Of a DNA stretch of 64,000 nucleotides, positions 35,958 to 43,921 are shown one piece after another; the first letter of the stretch is position 1; each line of letters opens with the position of its first letter. Location: the NCBI GenBank assembly GCA_002347025.1, contig DEAE01000024.1, positions 113,049 to 177,048 on the forward strand. The letters are read 5' to 3'. Source of the stretch: Acidobacteria bacterium UBA2990 (GTDB taxonomy: Bacteria > Acidobacteriota > Vicinamibacteria > Vicinamibacterales > UBA8438). The notes under the pieces were generated by a model, which worked only from the letters and a program-made list of their open reading frames with translations, had not been told where the DNA came from and ran no database searches. The position numbers and the translations under genes are program-made.

Positions 35958-36671
35958 GTGGCAGGTCAGATGTTTGGCGAGATCTCAAACCCATCAATAA
36001 AGATAGGGTCGAGGCCCTGGTACACGGTGCCTTTGTCTATCGTTATGCATGTGGCTGGCATTGGGGCAATCGTGATTGTTCCGTTGTTAGCGGCTGAGGC
36101 CCTTCCCCAGGTTCCTTCTATGATGGCTTTTGTTGCGGCGCCACCGCCGCCACCGCCACCGCCACCGCCACCGCCGCCGCCAGCGGCTGCGGCGCCAGAA
36201 GCGCCACCGGTTGAAATCAATCCTAATGCAGCTCCGGTAGAAGCTGCAGCAGAGATTGCGGCGGAGACAGGTTTTGACCTGTCAAGCGTTGATCAAGGCG
36301 TTTCCGGTGGTATTGCGGGTGGTGTCGTCGGAGGTGTCGTTGGTGGGTTGCTCGAAGCACCACCCCCACCCCCACCTCCACCTGAGCCGGTTCGTGTGGG
36401 AGGTAATATCCAGGCTCCCACCAAGATTACGGATGTGCCCCCGACCTACCCAGCTGTAGCGCAGGCCGCGCGGGTTCAAGGTGTGGTTATCCTTGAGGCA
36501 ACGATTGGCGCCGACGGTCGGGTGACCGATGTTGCGGTCTTGCGCTCGGTGGCATTACTCGATCAAGCAGCCGTTGATGCCGTTCGTCGGTGGGTTTACA
36601 CGCCGACAACGCTGAACGGTATAGCGGTTCCAGTGATCATGACGGTCACCGTGAACTTCCAATTATCGTGA
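35958..36671 (+). CDS. tonB: TonB-family energy-transducing protein
   Basis: Periplasm-spanning protein that transmits the ExbB/ExbD proton-driven force to outer-membrane receptors. It has a short cytoplasmic part, one membrane anchor (about residues 28-48), a 14-proline run followed by Ala/Pro-rich sequence, a Gly/Val-rich stretch (GGIAGGVVGGVVGG), a second 8-proline run, and a C-terminal TonB domain (about 150-238: PPTYPAVAQAARVQGVVIL, VDAVRRWVYTPTTLNG). I chose the GTG at 35958 because GGGAGG ends six bases before it; a GTG at 35940 and an ATG at 35970 are alternatives. exbB and two exbD genes follow. Confidence 0.92.
   Translation: MAGQMFGEISNPSIKIGSRPWYTVPLSIVMHVAGIGAIVIVPLLAAEALPQVPSMMAFVAAPPPPPPPPPPPPPPAAAAPEAPPVEINPNAAPVEAAAEIAAETGFDLSSVDQGVSGGIAGGVVGGVVGGLLEAPPPPPPPPEPVRVGGNIQAPTKITDVPPTYPAVAQAARVQGVVILEATIGADGRVTDVAVLRSVALLDQAAVDAVRRWVYTPTTLNGIAVPVIMTVTVNFQLS
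36141..36182 (+). repeat. CCACCG-type microsatellite in tonB (14 proline codons)
   Basis: Fourteen consecutive proline codons, CCA and CCG only, built largely from a 6-base unit. Slippage would change the length of the proline rod in multiples of one or two residues without breaking the frame. Confidence 0.85.
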
Positions 36672-36695
36672 GGCCGGCGGTTACCGTGAACTTCC
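36644..36695. repeat. 17-bp imperfect direct repeat at the 3' end of tonB
   Basis: The last codons of tonB (36644-36660, GGTCACCGTGAACTTCC) recur at 36679-36695 with one mismatch, after the stop codon. The copies are 35 bases apart. This looks like a remnant of a short tandem duplication. Confidence 0.7.
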
Positions 36696-36791
36696 TGTTG
36701 AAAAATAAAGGGATGACGTTGACTACCGCTTAAGCGTAAGGGTAGCCAATGTGCAACGAAGTAACACATTTGATTTGAGGTAGGAGGAATA

Positions 36792-37463
36792 ATGGATCTT
36801 CTGGAACTTTGGGAACAAATGGGTGTGTCCGTGAAACTGCTAATGGGAACGCTGGCTCTTATGTCGATGTGGTCGATGGGGGTCTTTTTTGAGAGGCTGT
36901 TTACCTACACTCAAGCCACCAAGCAATCCAAGGCGTTTGCCCCGCAGGTGGCGAAACATTTGAAAGATGGTCGGCTGAAAGATGCGATCACTGTTGCGCA
37001 GTCGAAGGACTATAAATATAGCCACCTTGGCAAAGTTGTGTTGGCTGGGCTGCAGGAATATCAGTTCCAGAGGGACAGCGGTGTGAACTTGGACCGTGAC
37101 GATTTGGTTGACGCTGTCCGTCGGGCAATCCAGCGGGCAACGGCGCTGACCTCTTCCGACTTGAAGAAGGGTATGGGAGCGTTGGCGACCATCGGTGCAA
37201 CGGCTGTCTTTGTTGGGCTTCTTGCGACGACTCTTGGTGTTATCAACGCTTTCCAAGGCATCGCACAGACCGGGTCTGGTGGCTTGGGCGCTGTGTCCGG
37301 CGGAATCTCAGAAGCGTTGGTTGGTACCGCGGTCGGGCTATTTGTGGCGATTCCGGCTGTTTGGTTCTACAATTTTCTGACGTCTCGGGTCGAGTTCTTT
37401 AGTGTAGAGATGGACAACTCATCTTCGGAGTTGGTCGACTACTTCATCAAGAAGACTGATTAG
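36792..37463 (+). CDS. exbB: MotA/TolQ/ExbB proton-channel protein
   Basis: Inner-membrane channel subunit that drives TonB. Three membrane segments are visible (about 15-35, 130-155 and 170-195). The conserved MotA/TolQ/ExbB region reads KKGMGALATIGATAVFVGLLATT and GISEALVGTAVGLFVAIPAV. The 223 residues are normal. AGGAGG precedes the ATG at 36792 by a few bases. It is the second gene of a tonB-exbB-exbD-exbD unit. Confidence 0.94.
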   Translation: MDLLELWEQMGVSVKLLMGTLALMSMWSMGVFFERLFTYTQATKQSKAFAPQVAKHLKDGRLKDAITVAQSKDYKYSHLGKVVLAGLQEYQFQRDSGVNLDRDDLVDAVRRAIQRATALTSSDLKKGMGALATIGATAVFVGLLATTLGVINAFQGIAQTGSGGLGAVSGGISEALVGTAVGLFVAIPAVWFYNFLTSRVEFFSVEMDNSSSELVDYFIKKTD

Positions 37464-37523
37464 CGATCGTTGGTGGGCACGGCCAGGGCTGGGCTTTTGA
37501 AGGTATCTTGAGGAGGCATACCC

Positions 37524-37970
37524 ATGGGAATGCAGGTAGGCGAAAAATCCGGAGCGATGAACGCCGAGATCAACATCACGCCGCTTGCTGATGTTATGTT
37601 GGTGCTGTTGATTATCGTTATGCTGATCGCGCCCATGTTGCAGCAGGGCGTTGACCTTATTCTGCCTGAAGCCGCCAACACGGCTGAGAAGCCTGACCAA
37701 GACTCTGATACCGTGTTGGCCGTCACGGCTGACGGTCGTTTTTATGTTGACAGTGTTCCGACTTCAGAGGCGAACTTGTTGGTGGATGTACAGTCGGCTC
37801 TCGATCGGAAATTTGAGAGAGTTGTTCTGATTAAGGCCGACCAGGATGCCCCATATGGGAATGTTATGACAGTTCTTGACCGGCTGCAGCGGGCTGGGAT
37901 TGAGGACATCGGTCTTATCACTGAGAGGAAAGTCGGCAGCGGAGGCGTCGGTGCCGGGGGAGGCTTATAG
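37524..37970 (+). CDS. exbD: ExbD/TolR family protein (first copy)
   Basis: Partner of ExbB in the proton-driven motor. Cytoplasmic N terminus with AEINITPLADVMLVLLIIVML: the membrane helix carries the conserved Asp needed for proton flow. A periplasmic domain of about 100 residues follows (VLAVTADGRFYVD, VVLIKADQDAPYGNVMTVLDR). A Gly-rich tail ends the 148 residues. GAGGAGG lies upstream of the ATG. The second exbD starts two bases after its stop. Confidence 0.94.
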   Translation: MGMQVGEKSGAMNAEINITPLADVMLVLLIIVMLIAPMLQQGVDLILPEAANTAEKPDQDSDTVLAVTADGRFYVDSVPTSEANLLVDVQSALDRKFERVVLIKADQDAPYGNVMTVLDRLQRAGIEDIGLITERKVGSGGVGAGGGL

Positions 37971-37972
37971 AG

Positions 37973-38434
37973 ATGTCCAGGAAGCACCATGGGGCAGATG
38001 ACGTTGTTCAAGCCGAGGCCCCACACTCAAATGCCGACATAAATATCACGCCATTTATTGACGTGTTATTGGTTTTAATCGTCATCTTTCTGGCAGCGCT
38101 GCCGTTAAACCAGCGGGGACTGGATATTAATTTACCCCTTGAAACTGGGAGTGCAGCGCAAGCCCAGGCCGATGCTACTCAGATTGTTCTCCAATATACG
38201 GCTGACAGGGTCATCACGGTCAATCAGCAACCGATACCTATTCAATCCCTTGAGACTAGGTTGCGGGCTATTTTCGAGGAACGCCGTGAGAAGACCATGT
38301 TTATTGCTGGTGCGGGAAACCTTCGCTACGGTGAGATTATTGAAGTGATTGATGCAGCGAAGGGTGCTGGTGTAACCAAGGTTGGTATTGTGACCGAAGC
38401 TATGCGGCGTGCTGGTGGCGCTGAAGCTCTTTAG
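37973..38434 (+). CDS. exbD: ExbD/TolR family protein (second copy)
   Basis: Second ExbD with the same layout: ADINITPFIDVLLVLIVIFL with the membrane Asp, then a periplasmic domain including MFIAGAGNLRYGEIIEVIDAA. It has 153 residues. Its N-terminal region differs clearly from the first copy, so this is an old paralogue and not a recent duplication. Two ExbD subunits per TonB system are common in Acidobacteriota, Myxococcota and Bacteroidota. A strong terminator follows 35 bases after the stop and closes the operon. Confidence 0.94.
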   Translation: MSRKHHGADDVVQAEAPHSNADINITPFIDVLLVLIVIFLAALPLNQRGLDINLPLETGSAAQAQADATQIVLQYTADRVITVNQQPIPIQSLETRLRAIFEERREKTMFIAGAGNLRYGEIIEVIDAAKGAGVTKVGIVTEAMRRAGGAEAL

Positions 38435-38468
38435 GTCTAGAGAATAGCTACACGCTTAATGATGGTTC

Positions 38469-38503
38469 GCCACGGCAATCGCAAGGTTGCCGTGGCATTT
38501 TTT
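38469..38503 (+). terminator. Intrinsic terminator of the tonB-exb operon
   Basis: Perfect 10-bp stem (38469-38478 with 38487-38496, GCCACGGCAA/TTGCCGTGGC), 8-base loop, then ATTTTTTG. It separates the operon from the compositionally different region that follows. Confidence 0.93.
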
Positions 38504-38613
38504 GTGTCTGGAAGGGGGATGGTCGAACCAAACTTCGGCGTTCCTCGGACTAACACCTTTGTGAGATGCTCATAGAGGTGTTCGATAATCTCGCCTCCCG
38601 ATAACTTGGTTTG

Positions 38614-39113
38614 ATGTCTGGACTGCACAGTGAATACCATGTCCGGCTCAAACGCTGGGCCGCCCTATGGAGTCTTCCCGGACTGGAAGACCGAGTATCG
38701 GTGACATTCAGCCGCCGCTTTCGGAGTTCGCTGGGCCGCTGTGCGCCCTCGTCTGGCGAAGTCAGACTCGCGGCATTTCTTCAAGACGGCCCCCGCGCAC
38801 TCCTAATCGAGGCGCTGTGTCACGAAGCCGCCCACGCCGCTGTTTACGAACTCCACGGCCACGGTCCGAAGCCACACGGCCCCGAATGGCGGGTGCTCAT
38901 GCAGTCGGCTGGTACCAACCCCGAGCCCGTGTTCCAGCCGCACTGCTTGAAGACGTAGCTCCGGCTAGCATACGTACCCGTCCCACTTGGCTGCACCGCT
39001 GCCCTGTCTGCCAGGCTTCTCGCAGCGCCCGCCGCGCAGTCCATCGATGGCGCTGCGCCGCCTGCGTTAGAGCTGGCCTCAATGGGTTACTCCTTATTGA
39101 GCGCGTCCCCTAG
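38614..39113 (+). pseudogene. SprT-like zinc metalloprotease, frameshifted
   Basis: SprT/Spartan-like proteases are zinc enzymes; the eukaryotic Spartan relative removes DNA-protein crosslinks. The first frame (38614 to the TAG at 38956) gives the metalloprotease domain with CHEAAHAAVYELHGHG near residue 70 (HExxH) and a third ligand in KPHGPEW. The expected C-terminal zinc ribbon is present but one frame over: RVPAALLEDVAP, then HRCPVCQASRSARR and WRCAACVRAG, ending at 39113. Adding one C to the CCCC at 38919-38922 joins both parts into about 166 residues. No canonical slippery heptamer is visible, so this is probably a mutation or an assembly error. The next gene begins 17 bases later. Codon use is C-rich, unlike neighbouring genes. 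Confidence 0.8.
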
Positions 39114-39130
39114 AACACTGGAACCCAGCG

Positions 39131-40471
39131 ATGAACAACAACACCCCCTGCCTCTTCTGCGCGCCTGAGGCCGAGCGAATTTTTTATGCCGGACACCTAT
39201 CCCTTGCGATGTGGGATCGGTTTCCAGTGAGTCCTGGTCATGCGCTGCTGTTACCTAAGCGGCATGTGAATTCGTGGTTCGAAGCCACGCAGGCTGAACA
39301 AGCCGAGCTCCTGGCAGGCATCGACGTCGCGAAACGCGCTATCGAGCAAGACCACCGCCCTGATGGCTTTAACGTCGGAATCAACATCGGAACGGCCGCT
39401 GGTCAAACCGTTCCTCACCTGCATATCATTCCGCGCTTCGTGGGTGATGTTGATGATCCACGTGGTGGGGTACGTTACGTCATTCCAGACAAGGCTCACT
39501 ACCCAGCAACTCCGGTGGAGTCAACAAACCAAACCACCGGCAACGCCGTCATGAAGGCTTCATTCCCAGAATCGGGCTCGGCCAATGATCTCCCGCACCA
39601 ACGTGCACTAGTCATGGGCGGTGACGACCCCCTCCTGCCCCACGTGCGCGGCCATCTCGCCGCTGCTGGTTCCGCAGACTTTGCAGTCGCGTTTTTGATG
39701 GACAGCGGGATGCAATTGCTCGCTCCACACCTCCATGATTTAGTTGAGCGAGGCGGGGAGTTTCGGATTGTGACAGGGACGTACCTTGGAGTGACGGACC
39801 CCAACGCCTTAATTAAACTACTCGACCTACAGCAACAGTTTCCCGATCGGGTGGGGCTCTGGGTCTTCGAGGCCGACGAACAGAGCTTTCATCCGAAGGC
39901 GTATCTCTTTTACACCGGGCGAAACCGAAGGGGCTCAGGCATTGCGCTCGTGGGAAGCTCAAACCTGACTCGTACCGCCCTCACGAACGGAATTGAGTGG
40001 AACTACCGAACCATTCCCACGAGCAATGAACCAGCGTTTCAAGTTGCACGGGACGCCTTCACTGCACTGCTCAAACATCCCCGTATACGGGAAATCGATG
40101 CTGCGTGGGTTGACGCCTACCGCGCCGCGCGCAACCACGAGACCATCCATAGAAGTGCCGGTGTTGCCCCCGAACCTCAGCCCAAGCCCCCCGAGCCCCA
40201 CTCCATCCAGCAGCGAGCACTCGCGGCCCTTGAGCACACTTGCGAGGCTGGCAATACGGCTGGTCTAGTGGTCCTGGCCACCGGCCTCGGAAAAACTTGG
40301 CTCTCAGCCTTCGATACGAACCGCCCCGAATATCCCCGTGTCCTCTTCGTGGCTCACCGTGAAGAAATCCTGCGTGAAGCTATGGAGACCTTCCGCAAAA
40401 TCCGCCCGACGGCTCAGCTTGGACTTTACACTGGGAAGGAAGAAATACCTCGAGCGCTTCACTCCGGATGA
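39131..40471 (+). pseudogene. 5' part of a broken HIT - phospholipase D - SF2 helicase - DUF3427 gene
   Basis: Residues 1-130 are a HIT domain (CLFCAPEAERIFYAGHLSLA, FNVGINIGTAAGQTVPHLHI), but the histidine triad is short: HLHIIPR where HxHxHxx is usual. Residues about 165-320 are a PLD-type nuclease with HPKAYLFY (HxK, residue 254) and VGSSNLTRTAL. From about 345 an SF2 helicase begins, with LATGLGKTWLSAFD (motif I) and VLFVAHREEIL (motif Ia). After LGLYTGKE the frame runs into 10 unrelated residues and a stop at 40471, while the rest of the helicase continues in another frame from about 40428. Family proteins of this layout have been linked to DNA repair or defence by context; function is inferred. 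ATG at 39131. Confidence 0.78.
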
Positions 40472-42419
40472 ATTCGACTATATCGTGATCGACGAGTTCC
40501 ACCACGCCGCAGCACGCACCTATCGCCTGCTTATCGACTACTTCGCTCCAAAGTTTCTACAGGGCCTCACAGCAACACCTGAGCGCACCGATGGCGGTGA
40601 CTTACTCGCCCTCTGCAAGGAAAATCTGATCTTCCGGTCCGACCTGGTTGAAGGTATCCGGGAACAGTTGCTCTCGCCGTTCCATTATTACGGCGTTCCT
40701 GACGAAGTCGATTACCAAAATATCCCATGGAAAAGCAGTCACTTTGATGAAGTTGCGCTCACTGAGGCCGTGGCTACACGCGCTCGCGCAGAGAATGCAC
40801 TCGACCAGTATCGGAAACGCGGTGGCACGCAGACGCTGGCATTTTGTTGCTCAACGCGGCATGCAGATTTCATGCGCACTTTCTTCAGAGACGCCGACGT
40901 ACGCGCGGCTGCCGTGCACTCTGAATCCTCAAGCGACCCGCGAGTGGGTTCACTCGAGCAGCTGTCGGCAGGCGCACTCGACATCGTGTTTGCCGTCGAC
41001 ATATTCAACGAGGGCGTCGACCTCCCCTCCATCGACACGGTCATGATGCTGCGCCCCACCGAATCACGGATTCTATGGCTCCAGCAGTTCGGACGTGGAC
41101 TTCGCAAGGCGGAAGGCAAGCCACGCCTCACTGTTATCGACTATATCGGCAACCACAGAACCTTCCTGCTAAAGCCACAGACCCTCTTCAGTCTACCTAG
41201 CGGCGACGCACAGATCGACCATCAGCTGAGACTCTTGGAACAAGGCAAAGCCGAATTCCCACCGGGTTGTGAGGTTACCTACGAGCTTGAAACGATCAAT
41301 ATCTTACGTACATTTCTGCGCCTTGGCTCCGATGACAGTCCGATCAAGTATTTTTACGAGGACTTCAGGGACCGCAATGGAGTTCGGCCCACCGCAACAG
41401 AGCTGTACCACGAGGGCTACTCCCCGGGCTCACTCCGAAAAAGCTATGGCTCGTGGTTCGGGTTCGTCCAAACGATGGGCGACCTCAGTAGTAAATCCCA
41501 GCAGTTGGCGAAAATCGGCTCAGCCGCGGAATTCCTCAAGGAACTCGAAATAACCGCTATGACTCGTAGCTACAAAATGCTGGTAGTACTCGCCATGCTT
41601 AACTCGAACTGCTTTCCAGGAGAAATCAGTATCGACCGGCTTTGCGATGGAGTCCGTCGTCTGGCACGACGGTCCGCAGCTCTACTACGAGACCTCGCGG
41701 TGCCCCTCGATGACAGCCAGGCGCTGGAGACCAAACTCGTAGGAAATCCGATTCGCTATTGGAAGCAAGTCGGAGGAACATCCGGGGTCTCCTACTTCAC
41801 GTATAGAGACCGCCAGTTTGCGACCACTTTTCATATTTCAGATCAAGACCACGGCGACTACGCAAACCTCGTTCGAGAGCTCGCCGATTGGCGACTAGCC
41901 ACCTATCTCGACCGGAAACTGCCTAGTGACCGCCCCAAGAACGACAAAGACGACGGGACGACAGAGCTCGACGGATTAGAACGAGGTCGAAGCTATACAC
42001 GGAAAGACATTCCACCTGCTTTCGGATTCGTTTTTAACACCGGAGCGTGGAACCAGGGCTACGTTGCACAAACCGGTCACATTTTCTTGTTCGTCGCACT
42101 CGAAAAAATTCAAATGGCCCAAGAGTTCCACTACGCTGACCGTTTTCTGAGTCGGGACCTCTTTGAGAGGCAGAGCCAAAATAAACAAAGTCAAGAAAGT
42201 CCTGCTGGATGGAAAATCAGAGATCATGCCGAGAATGACATCTCTGTCCATTTATTGGTTCGTAAAACCAAGAAGACTAGTGAAGGAAAAGCGACTCCGT
42301 TTACATATTGTGGCGATGTTGACTTTGTGTCCTGGGATGGTGACGAGCCTATTACCGTTCAGTGGCGACTCAAGCAACCTCTGCCCGACCAACTCGCAAG
42401 GCACTTTGAGGTGGCATAG
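40428..42419 (+). pseudogene. 3' part of the broken helicase: SF2 core and DUF3427
   Basis: Continues the protein above in a shifted frame. TLGRKKYLERF is followed by YIVIDEFHHAA (motif II), LQGLTATPERTDG (motif III), TLAFCCSTRHADFM (motif IV), FNEGVDLPSIDTVMMLRPTES (motif V) and QQFGRGLRKAEGK (motif VI). The C-terminal part (about the last 250 residues) is DUF3427-like: LERGRSYTRKDIPPAFGF, NQGYVAQTGHIFLFVAL. Motif Ib, expected between motif Ia and motif II, is missing. The frame is open upstream to a GTG at 40338 but those residues are out of register. With the 5' part it makes one gene of about 3.3 kb. Codon use is C-rich and stops being so after 42419. Confidence 0.78.
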
Positions 42420-42503
42420 GAGGCTGCACAGGACTGCCAGAAATGTGGGACAGACCCACGGGCTGAGGCTTGTGTCTGGCTGTGGCTGCCGCCTCCGTAA
42501 GAC

Positions 42504-42537
42504 AAAAAATGGCCGGACCACATCAGTGGTCCGACCA
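42504..42537 (-). terminator. Intrinsic terminator of the TPR lipoprotein gene
   Basis: Minus-strand hairpin: an 8-bp stem (42514-42521 with 42526-42533) with a 4-base loop, extendable past one mismatch to 42510-42537, followed on the minus strand by six T (A run at 42504-42509). It lies about 40 bases past the stop of the gene at 42574 and marks the right limit of the anomalous region. Confidence 0.85.
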
Positions 42538-42573
42538 CAAGTGTCACCTCCAAACGAGGAGGTCTTTTATCAA

Positions 42574-43524
42574 CTAACCGACGCCAACACCAGAGGCGCG
42601 TAGCTGTTGGAGTTCTTCCGCACGATCCCGAAGCTCATCAGCCTCAGCGATCAGGTCATCCCGCTCGGATCCGGCATCAGTGAGATTGGCCTGCATCCGT
42701 AGCAAGATGTTCTTGTATGTAAGAGCTTCCATATAGTCAGCGTTCAACTCAAGGGCTTTATTGGCCTCATCGAGTCCAAGTAATACATACTCCATCTGTT
42801 GGTCTTCATCGATAGTGAAATCTCTGAAGGCTTTTTCCCAGTAGTATGTCGAGATGGTGTAGAAAGCTTCAGGATTCTCTGGCTCGAGTTCAGACACTCT
42901 TCGCAGCTCGGCGATAGTCTCATCGAATTGTTCGTTTCGATTGTAGAAGGCGGCGACCTGCCGATGAACGTCAGGATCGTCTGGGTTGGCCGTAGAGACG
43001 TTTTGCAGCACTTCCTCGGCTTCAGCAACCAAGCCAGAATCTTCGTAAAGCCTGGATAGGGCGAAGTAGTTCTCTGGGTTTTCTGGGTCCGTCGTGATCA
43101 TAGTCTGAAGTACCGGTTCAGATTTGGCTGGTTCATTTGACTTGTCCGGTCCGAAGGCTGCGACCAAGTATTGCAAGGATAATGTCTGCATGGGCCGGCC
43201 AGTTTGGCGCTCAGCCGACAAGATGTAGTTGTCGATGGCCATATCCAGAAAATGATCGTTTTCTGGTTCGCCTCGTAAGGCCGGGCGGAACTGCTGGTCG
43301 TAACTGTTTGCTAGGTAGAAGTATGCGTCAACAAGGTTTGGGTCGTTGGCCAATACTTCCTCGTATAGCTCTGCTGCGGCTTCATAGTCTCCACGGCCAT
43401 ACTCGGTGTGGGCCTCTTTGATGACTCTCAGGGCTCTGAGCCGGTCAAAGGCGGAGCAAGACACCAATGGCAGCAAAACAGCCACGACTAGGACAAATCT
43501 GGTGATGACTGATGGCTTGTGCAT
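42574..43524 (-). CDS. Tetratricopeptide-repeat lipoprotein
   Basis: A 316-residue exported protein. Signal sequence with lipobox LPLVSCSAF (Cys near residue 23), so likely lipid-anchored. About six to seven TPR units follow from residue 35 to 280 (YGRGDYEAAAELYEEVLANDPN, NYFALSRLYEDSGLVAEAEE, EAFYTISTYYWEKA, EALTYKNILLRM). TPR arrays bind proteins; the partner is unknown. GAGGGGA lies just before the ATG at 43524. It is a single gene with its own terminator at 42504-42537. Confidence 0.88.
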   Translation of the reverse strand: MHKPSVITRFVLVVAVLLPLVSCSAFDRLRALRVIKEAHTEYGRGDYEAAAELYEEVLANDPNLVDAYFYLANSYDQQFRPALRGEPENDHFLDMAIDNYILSAERQTGRPMQTLSLQYLVAAFGPDKSNEPAKSEPVLQTMITTDPENPENYFALSRLYEDSGLVAEAEEVLQNVSTANPDDPDVHRQVAAFYNRNEQFDETIAELRRVSELEPENPEAFYTISTYYWEKAFRDFTIDEDQQMEYVLLGLDEANKALELNADYMEALTYKNILLRMQANLTDAGSERDDLIAEADELRDRAEELQQLRASGVGVG

Positions 43525-43921
43525 AACGGTCCCCTCAATTACCGCTTGTATCCTAAAAAAACATTGGCCCAGCGATGACGAGATGTCGACCCCAAAAACT
43601 GGATAGGCGATACCACGCTCGCGGCATTTGATAAGCCTTGGCCAAGGACATGCCAGTATAGTGAAGCTAAAAACAGCAAGTCAAGAACTCGGTGTGTCGC
43701 CAAGGAAATTGATTTGCATGACTTGGCGGGTTTTTGAGCCTCTGGCCTGTTCTAGCTCCGATTGGCCGTGCCTCCCTGAGAGCTGGCCGGTGGGCTGGGA
43801 TCACCCTCTTTACCTTGCCGTTTTGTCTGAAGGGCCTTGAAAATTGCCGGATCGAAGCAATCCATACTCAGTGGTTTAAACCCTGCACTCGCTGTATCCT
43901 GTTGGGGAAGAATGATTTTCG
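43525..43921. other. Gene-free divergent region between the TPR gene and relA
   Basis: About 400 bases. Frames of 60-70 codons on plus have no recognisable domain. The region must carry promoters for both flanking genes; I find no pair of good -35 and -10 hexamers. No RNA gene is recognisable. Confidence 0.35.

Noticed and set aside
37524..38434. Recent tandem duplication of exbD
   Set aside because: The two proteins share only the family pattern; their DNA and most residues differ, so they are old paralogues.
38905..38935. Programmed -1 frameshift in the SprT-like gene
   Set aside because: No canonical X XXY YYZ slippery heptamer or clear downstream stem is visible; loss of one C from a C run is simpler, and the neighbouring gene is also broken.
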